Below, piece after piece: positions 17,776-27,358 of a stretch of 64,000 nucleotides of DNA; positions within the stretch are counted from its first letter, which is position 1, and every line of letters begins with the position of its first letter. The stretch spans positions 7,998,001 to 8,062,000 of the forward strand of contig NZ_CP108938.1 of assembly GCF_036347135.1 (NCBI RefSeq), written 5' to 3'. The position numbers and the translations under genes were made by a program. This DNA comes from Streptomyces sp. NBC_00775 (GTDB lineage: Bacteria; Actinomycetota; Actinomycetes; Streptomycetales; Streptomycetaceae). The notes below the pieces were generated by a model. That model ran no database searches, was not told where the DNA came from, and saw only the letters and a program-made list of their open reading frames with translations.

Positions 17776-17806
17776 GGTGCGGACGCCTTACTTCAGTTGA
17801 GTCGCC

Positions 17807-18547
17807 TCAGTTGAGACTTGTCGGGCCGCGCGTCAGGTCCGACGCCGGCAACGACGGCAGATTACGGATGATCGCGGTCTCCGCGCGCAGCAGTTTCAGC
17901 TCCGCGCGCAGGCGCGACGCGGTGTCGGGGGTCTGCAGCAGCTGCTGCTTCGCCGGGATGTCCAGCATCACGGCGGCCGCCACGAGGTAGGAGACCACCG
18001 CCGGTTCGTCCGGGAGGTCGGCGCCCGTGGACAGGGAGCGTTCGCGCGCGCCCGCCAGGCGCTTCTGGTACTGGCGGAAGGCCCGCAGGACGCCCTCGGC
18101 GAGCGCACCCGCCTCCTCGCCGGGCTCCTCGGGCAGTTCCTCCAGCTCGGCCGTGAGGAACGGACCGGACGCGTCCACCGACAGCAGGCGCACCCGCGTC
18201 GTCCCCGTCGCCAGCACCTCGAAACTGCCGTCGGCGCGCTCCCGGATGGTCGCCGCGTCCGCGATGCAGCCCACCTCGTGGAAGGCCTTGGCGGGGTCGT
18301 CGCCGAAACCGGCGGCGGGCCCGCGCTCGGGCACGGCGGTCTGGTCCGGCATGCCGGGTGCGGTGGGCGCGACCTCGTGGCCGTCGCGGATGGCGACGAC
18401 GGCGAACCGGCGCGGTTCCTCCTCAGGGGTCTTGAGCAGATCGCGCATCATGGCGCGATAGCGCTCCTCGAAGATGTTCAGAGGAAGCACGAGTCCCGGG
18501 AAAAGCACCGAGTTCAGGGGGAAGAGCGGAAGCCGGACGGTGGTCAC
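17807..18547 (-). CDS. LON peptidase substrate-binding domain protein
   Basis: 246 residues. A stand-alone version of the N-terminal domain of Lon protease: it opens RLPLFPLNSVLFPGLVLPLNIFEERYRAM, the diagnostic start of the domain, and contains GCIADAATIRERADGSFEVLATGTTRVRLL-type beta sheet followed by a C-terminal helical bundle (VVSYLVAAAVMLDIPAKQQLLQ). There is no ATPase or protease domain, so it is not a protease. Function in actinobacteria is not known. The next gene upstream is only 11 bases away, suggesting an operon 19599→17156. Confidence 0.9.
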   Translation of the reverse strand: MTTVRLPLFPLNSVLFPGLVLPLNIFEERYRAMMRDLLKTPEEEPRRFAVVAIRDGHEVAPTAPGMPDQTAVPERGPAAGFGDDPAKAFHEVGCIADAATIRERADGSFEVLATGTTRVRLLSVDASGPFLTAELEELPEEPGEEAGALAEGVLRAFRQYQKRLAGARERSLSTGADLPDEPAVVSYLVAAAVMLDIPAKQQLLQTPDTASRLRAELKLLRAETAIIRNLPSLPASDLTRGPTSLN

Positions 18548-18558
18548 GACGGGAAAGC

Positions 18559-19599
18559 CTAATGGTCGCCGGAGCGGGCGCGTCCGTCGTGCCCACTCCC
18601 TGGATGCGGGTCAGGCTCCGGCCGGCCCAGCGGAAGGCCCGAGGCGACCTCCAGACGGACGCCGTCGCGCAGCTCCAGGAACTGGCCGAGCGGGTCGTCC
18701 GACACCTGGTCCCAGGGGAACGACGTCGCGTACGGGCCGATCAGCCGGAGCTGGTCGAGGGCGTCCTGCCAGCGCTCCAGCCTGATCAGGACGTAGGTGA
18801 GGAGGTTGCGGACCTCCGCGGGCCACGCGTCGGCGGCGGTGTAGGACGCGGAGACCGCGATCGCGAGGTCGGCCGCCGCGTCGAGGCGCTCGCGCGGCAC
18901 CACGGCCCCGCCGCCCTCGGTCAGATAGGCGAAGGCCGCGCGCACCGGCAGCGCCTGTACCAGGGAGCCCGGCAGCGCGTCCTGCGCCGCCCGCTCGGCG
19001 AAGTCGAAGCACTCGCGGTGCGAGCCGTACCAGGCGGCCGACAGGTACTGCAGGGCGGCCACATGGCAGCCGTAGTGGTGCGGGGAGCGCCGTACGGCCT
19101 CGCCCCACAGCTTCTCGTACTCCGTGTGTCCGACATGGGTGCCGCGGGCGTGGTCGAGCGCGATCCGCCAGGGCACCGGATCGCGCGGATCTCCCTCGGC
19201 GGCGGCGCTGATCAGCGGACCGACCTCGCGCAGCAGCTCGACGCGGGCGGGCGACTCCCAGCCGCGGCGGACCGCCAGCTCGGCCTTGACCAGCAGCGCG
19301 TCCGGGTCGTGCGGGCAGGCGCTCTGCCACTCCCGGAGCCACTCGTCGCGGGAGCGCGCGAAGGTCGCGAGGCGCATCGCGTACCGGTCGCGGTTCTCCC
19401 ACTCGGCGGCCTCGCGCGTGGTGGCGAGCAGCTTGGCGGCGGGGCCGTACTCGCCGCGGCCCGCGGCGACGAGCGCGGGACCGAGGCGCTCGTCGGGGGC
19501 GTCGAGCAGTACCTCGTCGTCGGCGGGCAGTCCGACGGCGAGGCGCGAAGTGTTCCGTGCCATCCGTGCCGTACGGATGAACGCGCGCAGCAGAGCCAT
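18559..19599 (-). CDS. unknown protein, helical-repeat-like
   Basis: 346 residues from ATG 19599; ATG 19611 and ATG 19563 are alternative starts and none has a clear RBS. Acidic and Ala/Leu/Trp-rich, with a helical pattern throughout (LGPALVAAGRGEYGPAAKLLA, WENRDRYAMRLATFA, CHVAALQYLSAAWYGSHRECFDFAERAA, LLTYVLIRLERWQDALDQLRLI). These resemble tetratricopeptide-like repeats with A-A-W spacing. No catalytic motif is visible. First gene of the apparent unit with the LON-domain, ybaK and 24-codon genes. Confidence 0.7.
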   Translation of the reverse strand: MALLRAFIRTARMARNTSRLAVGLPADDEVLLDAPDERLGPALVAAGRGEYGPAAKLLATTREAAEWENRDRYAMRLATFARSRDEWLREWQSACPHDPDALLVKAELAVRRGWESPARVELLREVGPLISAAAEGDPRDPVPWRIALDHARGTHVGHTEYEKLWGEAVRRSPHHYGCHVAALQYLSAAWYGSHRECFDFAERAAQDALPGSLVQALPVRAAFAYLTEGGGAVVPRERLDAAADLAIAVSASYTAADAWPAEVRNLLTYVLIRLERWQDALDQLRLIGPYATSFPWDQVSDDPLGQFLELRDGVRLEVASGLPLGRPEPDPHPGSGHDGRARSGDH

Positions 19600-19763
19600 G
19601 GTGAAGACCATTGAAAGCCGCAGGTCGGAGCAGTACCAGAGGGTGCGCGGTGACACTTTCGTAACCGTCGTTTGGTTGTATGGCCGACGGTCAAGGGCGG
19701 GTAAAAGGTGACTGTTGTTCTACTGTTCGACGTCTGTGTGTACGGGGCCGTGTGCCCCCTGAG

Positions 19764-21344
19764 TCAGCCTCGCCGCAGCAGCCGTGTCGCCCCCGCCGCC
19801 ACCGTCGTCGCCAGGATCCAGCCGAGGAGGATCACCACCGCGGCCAGCCACTGCCAGCCGCCGCGCAGCTGCCAGAAGCCGACCTGGCCGAGGTCGATGA
19901 CCGGCAGCAGCAGGTCCAGGGCGAACAGCGAGGCGTTCCACGGGGGATGCCCGTCGCCGTTGATCGGCGGATGGCTGGCGTGGGAGAACGCGACCGACGT
20001 CGCCGCCCACAGCACGGCCATCCACAGGGCGGCCCGCCCCGGCCGGTACCCGTAGGCGACCGTCCAGTCCTGCGCGTACCCCCAGAGCTTGGCGGCCAGC
20101 GGCAGGGTCTCGCGACGGCGGCGCTGCTTGGCGAGCAGCACCTCGCGGGCGTCCTCGTCCTCGCCGGAGTTGCGCAGCACCGTGGCGAGGCGCTCGTACG
20201 GCTCCGGGTTGTACTCGGCGGTCGCCGCCGCCACCCACTCAAGGCGCCGGGTCAGCGGGAACGCGCCCTGCGGCACGAGGTTCTCGTAACCGAAGCCGCC
20301 CATGTGGAGGCTGCCGGGCCCCGGCCAGCTGGACGCCCTGTCCACCAGGTTGACGACCCGGGCGCCGGACAGGATCACCTTGCCGCGCTCCGGTCTCTCC
20401 CCGAGGAAGCGCAGCTCGGGCGTCTGGACCCGGCGCAGCGACAGTTCCTGGTCGTCGTCGAAGGTGAAGCGGGCCCGCTCGAAGTCGACCGCGTCCCCGA
20501 ACCGCCCGTCGTCGAGCCGGATCCCGCCCTGGCACTCGAACCGCTGCACCAGCGTGCCGCGCGCCGGGGTCGTCCCGCTGGTCTGCAGCGGATTGCCGAC
20601 GCCCGCGGGGGTCATGTACAGCGTGCGGTTGACGGTCAGCTGGGGTGCGTTCAGGGCCAGGCGCGTGTACGGGTTGCTCAGCTTGCTGCCGCGCAGGCTG
20701 AGCGAGACACCGACCGTGGCGCCGCGCAGACTCAGCTCGCCGTGCGACTCCAGCATCTCGGCCTGGAGGTCCTGCCCGACGGTCATGCCGTCACCGGTGA
20801 GCGAGCGCCCGCGCCGGTCCCGGTAGACCACGGCCTGGTTGAGCAGCAGATCCGTGCCGATGTGCGCGTCGGTCAGCCGTACGCCGTTGTGGAACCGGCA
20901 GCGCGCCAGATGCAGATCGCCCTCGGTGTGCACCCGGACCGCCTCCAGACGCGGCACCGAGCAGTCCACGAACCGCGCGGTCGTGAACCGGGCCTCCGGC
21001 AGCAGGATCTCCTTCTCGAACCGGCACCCCTTCATCTCCACGTACGGCACCACGGTGCCGCCGGCGAGATCGAGCACGTCGGTGATCTGAACGCCGGTCA
21101 GCTTCAGCGAGGCGACCCGGCCCTGGAGGGCGGGCGGGCCGTCCAGCAGCAGCCAGGCCACGATCCGGGCCCGGACGCTGCGCTCGGGGCCCCAGGGATG
21201 GCCCCCGTGCGGATCGTCGACGGTCATGTCCCCGCTGCGCAGGTCGTACACGCTCCCGTTGCGGAAGGCCTGCCACATCCCGGCCTCGGCAGTGGTCAGT
21301 TCGTCCGGCAGGTCCCCACCGCGGATGCCGGCACCCTCGGTCAC
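19764..21344 (-). CDS. beta-helix (pentapeptide-like) protein with C-terminal membrane helices
   Basis: 526 residues. The N-terminal ~340 residues consist of short strands recurring every ~20 residues (CRFEKEILLPEARFTTARFVDC, HLARCRFHNGVRLTDAHIG, LSLRGATVGVSLSLRGSKL, RVVNLVDRASSW), typical of a right-handed beta-helix. Residues ~430-526 hold three hydrophobic segments (AALWMAVLWAATSVAFSHA, FALDLLLPVIDLGQVGF, WLAAVVILLGWILATTVAAG). Close Streptomyces relatives have been labelled oxidoreductase or membrane-associated oxidoreductase, but I see no nucleotide or cofactor motif supporting that. Divergent from hisD. Confidence 0.75.
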   Translation of the reverse strand: MTEGAGIRGGDLPDELTTAEAGMWQAFRNGSVYDLRSGDMTVDDPHGGHPWGPERSVRARIVAWLLLDGPPALQGRVASLKLTGVQITDVLDLAGGTVVPYVEMKGCRFEKEILLPEARFTTARFVDCSVPRLEAVRVHTEGDLHLARCRFHNGVRLTDAHIGTDLLLNQAVVYRDRRGRSLTGDGMTVGQDLQAEMLESHGELSLRGATVGVSLSLRGSKLSNPYTRLALNAPQLTVNRTLYMTPAGVGNPLQTSGTTPARGTLVQRFECQGGIRLDDGRFGDAVDFERARFTFDDDQELSLRRVQTPELRFLGERPERGKVILSGARVVNLVDRASSWPGPGSLHMGGFGYENLVPQGAFPLTRRLEWVAAATAEYNPEPYERLATVLRNSGEDEDAREVLLAKQRRRRETLPLAAKLWGYAQDWTVAYGYRPGRAALWMAVLWAATSVAFSHASHPPINGDGHPPWNASLFALDLLLPVIDLGQVGFWQLRGGWQWLAAVVILLGWILATTVAAGATRLLRRG

Positions 21345-21460
21345 GGCTCTTCCCTTCCTCCCCAGCTACTCGCGGGTTTCGTACAACCGTCCAATGCCCG
21401 CTCTGTGACGGCCCGAACGCTACTGGTGAAGGGGATCTTCCGCGGAACCAAAGGTGGCCG

Positions 21461-21512
21461 GTATCAGCCATGGACGGCCACCGGCCCCGGCGTTGTATCA
21501 GCCATTGATACA
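21461..21512 (+). promoter_or_regulatory. candidate operator of the his operon
   Basis: A perfect palindrome TGTATCA-N5-TGATACA occupies 21494-21512, and GTATCAGCCAT is repeated directly at 21461-21471 and 21495-21505. It ends 40 bases before the hisD GTG. TTGATA at 21505-21510 could be a -35 with TTATCG around 21526, so a bound protein would block the promoter. The regulator is unknown. Confidence 0.5.
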
Positions 21513-21552
21513 GCCGTCCGGCGCCTTATCGCAGTCTGAGAGAATTGGGCCT

Positions 21553-22878
21553 GTGATCTCCCGAATCGATCTGCGCGGCGACGCCCTCCCCGAGGGTTCC
21601 GCCCTGCGCGACCTGCTGCCCCGAGCCGACTTCGATGTTCAGGCCGCCCTGGAGAAGGTGCGTCCGATCTGCGAGGCCGTGCATCATCGGGGAGACGCGG
21701 CGCTGATCGACTTCGCGGAGAAGTTCGACGGCGTACGGCTGGAGTCGGTACGGGTCCCGGCCCAGGCGCTCAGCGAGGCGCTGGAGCAGCTCGACCCGGC
21801 GGTGCGCGCGGCCCTGGAGGAGTCCATCCGGCGCACCCGGCTCGTCCACCGCGAGCAGCGCCGTACGACGCACACCACCCAGGTCGTGCCGGGCGGCTCG
21901 GTCACCGAGAAGTGGGTGCCGGTCGACCGTGTCGGCCTGTACGCCCCCGGCGGACGGTCCGTGTACCCCTCGTCGGTGATCATGAACGTGGTCCCGGCGC
22001 AGGAGGCCGGGGTCGGGTCCATCGCGCTCGCCTCCCCGGCCCAGTCCGAGTTCGGTGGACTGCCGCACCCGACGATCCTCGCCGCCTGCGCGCTGCTCGG
22101 CGTCGACGAGGTGTACGCGGCCGGTGGCGCGACCGCCGTCGCGATGTTCGCGTACGGCACCGAGTCCTGCCCGCCCGCCAACATGGTCACCGGGCCCGGC
22201 AACATCTGGGTCGCGGCGGCCAAGCGGTACTTCGCGGGCAAGATCGGCATCGACGCCGAGGCCGGTCCCACCGAGATCGCGATCCTCGCGGACGAGACCG
22301 CCGACCCGGTGCACGTCGCCTCCGACCTGATCAGCCAGGCCGAGCACGACCCGCTCGCCGCCGCCGTCCTCGTCACGGACTCCGTGGCGCTGGCCGACGC
22401 GGTCGAGAAGGAACTGGAGCCGCAGGTCGCGGCCACCAAGCACATCGAGGACCGGATCGTCCCCGCGCTGAGCGGCAGGCAGTCCGCGATCGTGCTCGTG
22501 GACGGCGTGGACGAGGGCCTGCGGGTCGTGGACGCGTACGGGGCCGAGCACCTGGAGATCCAGACGGCGGACGCCGCCGCGGTGGCCGACCGGGTGCGCA
22601 ACGCGGGCGCGATCTTCGTCGGGCCCTGGGCGCCGGTCTCCCTCGGCGACTACTGCGCGGGCTCCAACCACGTCCTGCCCACCGGCGGCTGCGCCTGCCA
22701 CTCCTCGGGCCTGTCCGTCCAGTCCTTCCTGCGCGGCATCCACATCGTCGACTACACGAAGGAAGCGCTGGCCGACGTGGCGCATCACGTGGTGACGCTG
22801 GCGGAGGCGGAGGACCTGCCCGCGCACGGCGCGGCGGTCAAGGCGAGGTTCGGATGGAAGGTTCCCCAGAGCAAGTGA
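21553..22878 (+). CDS. hisD: histidinol dehydrogenase
   Basis: 441 residues from GTG 21553 ([14 protein letters not shown]). NAD-dependent, zinc-requiring, two-step oxidation of L-histidinol to L-histidine, the last steps of the pathway. Family segments are [74 protein letters not shown] and [15 protein letters not shown]. The zinc ligands and catalytic Glu-His lie in [22 protein letters not shown]. First gene of the operon; its stop overlaps the hisC start as GTGA. A candidate palindromic operator lies just upstream. Confidence 0.96.
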   Translation: MISRIDLRGDALPEGSALRDLLPRADFDVQAALEKVRPICEAVHHRGDAALIDFAEKFDGVRLESVRVPAQALSEALEQLDPAVRAALEESIRRTRLVHREQRRTTHTTQVVPGGSVTEKWVPVDRVGLYAPGGRSVYPSSVIMNVVPAQEAGVGSIALASPAQSEFGGLPHPTILAACALLGVDEVYAAGGATAVAMFAYGTESCPPANMVTGPGNIWVAAAKRYFAGKIGIDAEAGPTEIAILADETADPVHVASDLISQAEHDPLAAAVLVTDSVALADAVEKELEPQVAATKHIEDRIVPALSGRQSAIVLVDGVDEGLRVVDAYGAEHLEIQTADAAAVADRVRNAGAIFVGPWAPVSLGDYCAGSNHVLPTGGCACHSSGLSVQSFLRGIHIVDYTKEALADVAHHVVTLAEAEDLPAHGAAVKARFGWKVPQSK

Positions 22879-23981
22879 CCGGCATCGACGATCTCCCCGT
22901 ACGGGACGAGCTGCGCGGCAAGTCCCCCTATGGCGCGCCCCAACTCGACGTGCCCGTACGGCTGAACACCAACGAGAACCCGTACCCGCTGCCCGAACCG
23001 CTCGTCGAGCGGATCGCCGAGCGGGTGCGCGAGGCCGCCCGCGACCTCAACCGTTACCCCGACCGGGACGCGGTGGAGCTGCGCACCGAGCTGGCCAAGT
23101 ACCTGACGAAGACCGGCAACCACCGGGTCGGCCTGGAGAACGTCTGGGCGGCCAACGGCTCCAACGAGGTCATCCAGCAGCTGCTGCAGACCTTCGGCGG
23201 ACCCGGCCGTACCGCCATCGGCTTCGAGCCGTCGTACTCGATGCACGCGCTCATCGCGCGCGGCACCGGCACGGCCTGGGTCTCCGGCCCGCGCAACGAG
23301 GACTTCACGATCGACCCGGCCGCCGCCGAGCGGGCGATCGCCGAGCACCGGCCGGACGTCGTCTTCATCACCACCCCCAACAACCCCACGGGCAACGCGG
23401 TCCCGCCCGAGACGGTCCTCGCGCTGTACGAGGCCGCGCAGGCGGCCAAGCCGTCGATGGTGGTGGTCGACGAGGCGTACATCGAGTTCAGCCACGGCGA
23501 TTCGCTGCTGCCGTTGATCGAAGGTCGGCCGAATCTCGTCGTCTCGCGGACGATGTCGAAGGCCTTCGGAGCCGCGGGCCTCCGCCTCGGCTACCTCGCC
23601 GCGCACCCGGCCGTCGTGGACGCCGTGCAGCTCGTACGGCTGCCGTACCACCTGTCGGCCATCACCCAGGCGACCGCGCTGGCCGCCCTGGAGCACACCG
23701 ACACCCTGCTCGGCTACGTCGAGCAGCTCAAGGCCGAGCGGGACCGGCTGGTCGCCGAACTGCGTGCGATCGGGTACGACGTGACCGAATCGGACGCCAA
23801 CTTCGTGCAGTTCGGGCGGTTCGCCGACGCGCACGAGGTCTGGCAGAAGATCCTCGACCGGGGCGTCCTGGTCAGGGACAACGGCGTACCGGGGTGGCTG
23901 CGGGTCTCCGCCGGAACCCCCGCCGAAAACGACGCGTTCCTCGACGCGGTCCGTGAACTGAAGAAGGAGCAGAGCGCATGA
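22875..23981 (+). CDS. hisC: histidinol-phosphate aminotransferase
   Basis: 368 residues from GTG 22875, which overlaps the hisD stop; an ATG at 22854 would add seven residues. PLP-dependent fold-type I enzyme that converts imidazole-acetol phosphate plus glutamate to histidinol phosphate. Motifs: [57 protein letters not shown], and the PLP lysine in [17 protein letters not shown]. Ends with ATGA overlap onto hisB, so translation is coupled. Confidence 0.96.
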   Translation: MTGIDDLPVRDELRGKSPYGAPQLDVPVRLNTNENPYPLPEPLVERIAERVREAARDLNRYPDRDAVELRTELAKYLTKTGNHRVGLENVWAANGSNEVIQQLLQTFGGPGRTAIGFEPSYSMHALIARGTGTAWVSGPRNEDFTIDPAAAERAIAEHRPDVVFITTPNNPTGNAVPPETVLALYEAAQAAKPSMVVVDEAYIEFSHGDSLLPLIEGRPNLVVSRTMSKAFGAAGLRLGYLAAHPAVVDAVQLVRLPYHLSAITQATALAALEHTDTLLGYVEQLKAERDRLVAELRAIGYDVTESDANFVQFGRFADAHEVWQKILDRGVLVRDNGVPGWLRVSAGTPAENDAFLDAVRELKKEQSA

Positions 23982-24571
23982 ACCGCGTGGGACGTGTGGA
24001 GCGGGTGACCAAGGAGACGTCGGTCCTCGTCGAGATCGACCTCGACGGGTCCGGCAAGGTGGAGGTGTCGACGGGCGTCGGCTTCTACGACCACATGCTC
24101 GACCAGCTCGGCCGGCACGGTCTGTTCGACCTGACCGTGAAGACCGAGGGCGACCTGCACATCGACTCGCACCACACCATCGAGGACACCGCCCTCGCGC
24201 TCGGCGCCGCCTTCAAGCAGGCGCTCGGCGACAAGGTGGGGATTTATCGATTCGGCAACTGCACGGTCCCGCTGGACGAGTCGCTCGCCCAGGTGACCGT
24301 CGACCTGTCGGGCCGTCCGTACCTTGTGCACACCGAGCCCGAGACGATGGCGCCGATGATCGGCGAGTACGACACGACGATGACCCGGCACATCCTGGAG
24401 TCCTTCGTCGCCCAGGCCCAGATCGCGCTGCACGTGCACGTGCCCTACGGGCGCAACGCGCACCACATCGTGGAGTGCCAGTTCAAGGCGCTGGCCCGCG
24501 CGCTGCGCTACGCCTCCGAGCGCGACCCGCGCGCCGCCGGAATCCTCCCCTCCACGAAGGGCGCGCTGTGA
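23978..24571 (+). CDS. hisB: imidazoleglycerol-phosphate dehydratase
   Basis: 197 residues. Mn-dependent dehydration of imidazole glycerol phosphate to imidazole-acetol phosphate. It carries the two HHxxE metal motifs, [12 protein letters not shown] and [15 protein letters not shown], plus [18 protein letters not shown]. Monofunctional: the histidinol-phosphatase domain fused to E. coli HisB is absent, as expected for actinobacteria. Overlaps hisC by ATGA and the next 54-codon gene by GTGA. Confidence 0.96.
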   Translation: MNRVGRVERVTKETSVLVEIDLDGSGKVEVSTGVGFYDHMLDQLGRHGLFDLTVKTEGDLHIDSHHTIEDTALALGAAFKQALGDKVGIYRFGNCTVPLDESLAQVTVDLSGRPYLVHTEPETMAPMIGEYDTTMTRHILESFVAQAQIALHVHVPYGRNAHHIVECQFKALARALRYASERDPRAAGILPSTKGAL

Positions 24572-24732
24572 CCGGCCTGTCGAGCATCCTGATCGTCGTC
24601 GGACTCTTTCTCCTCGGCGGCATCTACTCCTTCGTCAAGCAGGAGATGCCCAAGAGCCTCATCGTGCTGCTCTCCATCGGCGCCGCGATGTGTCTCGTCG
24701 CCGGCGTCATGAGACTGGAGGTGTGGAATTGA
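24568..24732 (+). CDS. 54-aa membrane protein inside the his operon
   Basis: 54 residues from GTG 24568, overlapping the hisB stop as GTGA; its own stop overlaps the hisH start. Two hydrophobic helices ([18 protein letters not shown] and [18 protein letters not shown]) are separated by a short charged turn (KQEMPKS). The coupling on both sides and clean codon use argue that it is a real gene. I recall an equivalent small ORF at this place in S. coelicolor. No known role; a membrane partner for the his enzymes is only speculation. Confidence 0.8.
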   Translation: MTGLSSILIVVGLFLLGGIYSFVKQEMPKSLIVLLSIGAAMCLVAGVMRLEVWN

Positions 24733-25370
24733 GCACCCCTAAGAAGGTCGTCGTTTTCGACTACGGCTTCGGAAACGTGCGCTCCGCCGAGCGCGCCCTC
24801 GCCCGCACCGGCGCCGAGGTCGAGATAACGCGCGACTTCGACACGGCCATGAACGCGGACGGGCTGCTGGTGCCCGGTGTCGGCGCCTTCGCCGCCTGCA
24901 TGAAGGGCCTCAAGGACGCCCGCGGCGACTGGATCATCGGCCGCCGTCTGTCCGGTGGCCGCCCGGTGATGGGCATCTGCGTCGGCATGCAGATCCTCTT
25001 CGCGCGCGGCATCGAGCACGGTGTGGAGACCGAGGGCCTCGACGAGTGGCCCGGCACGGTCGCACCGCTGCAGGCCGAGATCGTGCCCCACATGGGCTGG
25101 AACACGGTCGAGGCCCCGGCCGGCTCGCGGCTCTTCGCGGGTCTCGACGCCGACGCCCGCTTCTACTTCGTGCACTCCTACGCCGTCCACGACTGGTCCC
25201 TCGAAGTCGGGAACCCGGCGCTGCGCGCACCCCTGGTGACCTGGTCGACGCACGGCAAGCCCTTCGTGGCGGCCGTCGAGAACGGCCCCCTGTGGGCCAC
25301 GCAGTTCCACCCCGAGAAGTCCGGCGACGCCGGAGCCCAGCTCCTCACCAACTGGATCGGAACACTGTGA
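24729..25370 (+). CDS. hisH: imidazole glycerol phosphate synthase, glutaminase subunit
   Basis: 213 residues from a TTG start at 24729, chosen because GGAGG (24717-24721) lies 7 bases upstream; GTG 24723 is too close to that RBS. Class I glutamine amidotransferase that feeds ammonia to HisF. The nucleophile is in [11 protein letters not shown], the oxyanion/turn region is VPGVGAF, and the His-Glu pair is in [12 protein letters not shown]. Overlaps the preceding gene by TTGA and priA by GTGA. Confidence 0.95.
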   Translation: MSTPKKVVVFDYGFGNVRSAERALARTGAEVEITRDFDTAMNADGLLVPGVGAFAACMKGLKDARGDWIIGRRLSGGRPVMGICVGMQILFARGIEHGVETEGLDEWPGTVAPLQAEIVPHMGWNTVEAPAGSRLFAGLDADARFYFVHSYAVHDWSLEVGNPALRAPLVTWSTHGKPFVAAVENGPLWATQFHPEKSGDAGAQLLTNWIGTL

Positions 25371-26092
25371 GCAAGCTCGAACTCCTTCCCGCCGTCGACG
25401 TACGCGACGGCCAGGCCGTCCGCCTCGTGCACGGCGAGTCCGGGACGGAAACTTCTTACGGCTCCCCCCTTGAGGCCGCCCTCGCCTGGCAGAGCTCGGG
25501 CGCCGAGTGGCTGCACCTCGTCGACCTGGACGCCGCGTTCGGCACCGGCGACAACCGCGCGCTGATCGCCGAGGTCGCGAAGGCGATGGACATCAAGGTC
25601 GAGCTGTCCGGCGGCATCCGCGACGACGACACGCTCGCCGCGGCCCTCGCCACCGGCTGCACCCGCGTCAACCTCGGCACCGCCGCCCTGGAGACCCCCG
25701 AGTGGGTCGCCAAGGTCATCGCCGAGCACGGCGACAAGATCGCGGTCGGCCTCGACGTACGCGGCACGACGCTGCGCGGCCGCGGCTGGACCCGCGACGG
25801 CGGCGACCTCTACGAGACGCTGGAGCGCCTCAACTCCGAGGGCTGCGCGCGCTACGTCGTCACCGACATCGCCAAGGACGGCACGCTCCAGGGCCCGAAC
25901 CTGGAGCTGCTGAAGAACGTCTGCGCGGCGACGGACCGCCCGGTCGTGGCCTCCGGCGGCGTGTCCTCCCTGGACGACCTGCGCGCCATCGCCGAGCTGG
26001 TCCCGCTGGGCGTCGAGGGCTCCATCGTCGGAAAGGCCCTGTACGCCAAGGCGTTCACGCTGGAAGAGGCCCTGGAGGCGGTAGCCAAGTGA
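25367..26092 (+). CDS. priA: bifunctional phosphoribosyl isomerase A (HisA/TrpF)
   Basis: 241 residues from GTG 25367. Amadori isomerisation of both ProFAR (histidine) and phosphoribosyl-anthranilate (tryptophan). (Beta/alpha)8 barrel with catalytic Asp11 ([10 protein letters not shown]) and Asp130 ([10 protein letters not shown]), and phosphate-binding loops GGIRDDD and [10 protein letters not shown]. Actinobacteria use PriA instead of separate HisA and TrpF, and consistently no trpF occurs among the trp genes here (30.4-37.2 kb). Coupled to hisH upstream and ridA downstream by GTGA overlaps. Confidence 0.96.
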   Translation: MSKLELLPAVDVRDGQAVRLVHGESGTETSYGSPLEAALAWQSSGAEWLHLVDLDAAFGTGDNRALIAEVAKAMDIKVELSGGIRDDDTLAAALATGCTRVNLGTAALETPEWVAKVIAEHGDKIAVGLDVRGTTLRGRGWTRDGGDLYETLERLNSEGCARYVVTDIAKDGTLQGPNLELLKNVCAATDRPVVASGGVSSLDDLRAIAELVPLGVEGSIVGKALYAKAFTLEEALEAVAK

Positions 26093-26487
26093 GCGACGTA
26101 CGACGCGTCTCGACCGGCGCGCCCTGGGAGGAGGCCTTCGGCTACTCCCGCGCGGTGGAGCTGCCGAACGGCCTCGTGCTGGTAGCGGGCTGCACCTCGG
26201 TGATCAACGGAGTGATCGCCCCCGGCGACCCGTACGAGCAGACGGTCAACTCCTTCAACGTCGCGTTCGCGGCCCTTGAGCAGCTCGGCCTCGGCCGCGA
26301 CGACGTCGTCCGCACGCGCCTGTACCTCACGCATGCCCGGGACGTGGAGGAGGTCGGCCGCGCCCACAAGGAGCTGTTCGACGCCGTCCGCCCCGCCGCA
26401 TCCATGATCATCGTCTCCGGCTTCGTGGACCCGCGGCTGGTCGTCGAGGTCGAGGTGGAGGCGTACCGAGGGGAGGCGCGGTCATGA
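26089..26487 (+). CDS. RidA/YjgF-family protein in the his operon
   Basis: 132 residues from GTG 26089, overlapping the priA stop. RidA family (YjgF/YER057c/UK114): [44 protein letters not shown] and [24 protein letters not shown] follow the family pattern. The canonical enamine/imine deaminase Arg (SRPAR.. context in RidA) is not plainly present; [10 protein letters not shown] replaces the usual C-terminal LVEIEAIA. It may be a non-RidA subgroup member. The location suggests handling of reactive intermediates of the histidine or aminotransferase steps. Confidence 0.87.
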   Translation: MSDVRRVSTGAPWEEAFGYSRAVELPNGLVLVAGCTSVINGVIAPGDPYEQTVNSFNVAFAALEQLGLGRDDVVRTRLYLTHARDVEEVGRAHKELFDAVRPAASMIIVSGFVDPRLVVEVEVEAYRGEARS

Positions 26488-27239
26488 CCCTGGCGGTTCG
26501 AGTCATCCCCTGCCTGGACGTGGACAACGGCCGGGTCGTCAAGGGCGTCAACTTCCAGAACCTGCGCGACGCGGGCGACCCCGTCGAGATGGCCAAGGTG
26601 TACGACGCCGAGGGCGCCGACGAGCTGACGTTCCTGGACATCACCGCGTCCTCCGGCAATCGCGAGACCACGTACGACGTGGTGCGCCGCACGGCCGAGC
26701 AGGTCTTCATCCCGCTGACGGTCGGCGGCGGCGTACGCACCGCCGAGGACGTGGACAAGCTGCTGCGGGCGGGCGCGGACAAGGTCGGCGTCAACACGGC
26801 GGCCATCGCCCGGCCCGACCTCATCCGCGAGATCGCCGAGCGGTTCGGGCGGCAAGTGCTGGTCCTGTCGGTGGACGCGCGCAGGACCGAGAGCGGCTCC
26901 TTCGAGGTGACGACGCACGGCGGCCGCAAGGGCACCGGCATCGACGCCGTCGAGTGGGCGCACCGGGCCGCCGAGCTGGGCGCGGGCGAGATCCTGCTCA
27001 ACTCGATGGACGCGGACGGCACGAAGGACGGCTACGACATCGAGATGATCGAGGCCGTACGCAAGCACGTGACCGTGCCGCTGATCGCGAGCGGCGGCGC
27101 GGGGCGGCTCGCCGACTTCCCGCCGGCCATCGCCGCGGGGGCCGACGCGGTGCTGGCCGCGTCCGTCTTCCACTTCGGGGATCTGCGGATCGGCCAGGTG
27201 AAGGAGACGCTGCGCGAGGCGGGGCATTCCGTTCGCTGA
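26484..27239 (+). CDS. hisF: imidazole glycerol phosphate synthase, cyclase subunit
   Basis: 251 residues, ATG overlapping the RidA stop. The cyclase half of IGP synthase makes imidazole glycerol phosphate and AICAR from PRFAR and ammonia supplied by HisH. (Beta/alpha)8 barrel: [18 protein letters not shown] carries the first catalytic Asp, VLSVDARR the second region, with phosphate-binding GGGVRTAED and [10 protein letters not shown]. Length is standard. Last gene of the operon; a hairpin follows. Confidence 0.96.
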   Translation: MTLAVRVIPCLDVDNGRVVKGVNFQNLRDAGDPVEMAKVYDAEGADELTFLDITASSGNRETTYDVVRRTAEQVFIPLTVGGGVRTAEDVDKLLRAGADKVGVNTAAIARPDLIREIAERFGRQVLVLSVDARRTESGSFEVTTHGGRKGTGIDAVEWAHRAAELGAGEILLNSMDADGTKDGYDIEMIEAVRKHVTVPLIASGGAGRLADFPPAIAAGADAVLAASVFHFGDLRIGQVKETLREAGHSVR

Positions 27240-27254
27240 CGTCGGCAAGACCAT

Positions 27255-27283
27255 GAGCCCCGGTCACTGGGTGGCCGGGGCTC
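27255..27283 (+). terminator. his operon terminator
   Basis: GAGCCCCGGT at 27255-27264 pairs with GCCGGGGCTC at 27274-27283 across a 9-base loop, 15 bases after the hisF stop. Confidence 0.75.
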
Positions 27284-27306
27284 AGTTGCATGCAGATAGG
27301 AAAGAG

Positions 27307-27334
27307 AAGTTGCGCAATTTTAGTTGCGCAACTT
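27307..27334 (+). promoter_or_regulatory. paired TTGCGCAA operator before the ArsR-type gene
   Basis: Two copies of the self-palindromic octamer TTGCGCAA (27310-27317 and 27324-27331, 14 bases apart) sit inside a longer inverted repeat AAGTTGCGCAA / TTGCGCAACTT. The regulator's ATG begins 24 bases further on. This is the usual layout of an autoregulatory operator. Confidence 0.65.
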
Positions 27335-27358
27335 TTCTTTCGCATCTAGCGTGGAGGC

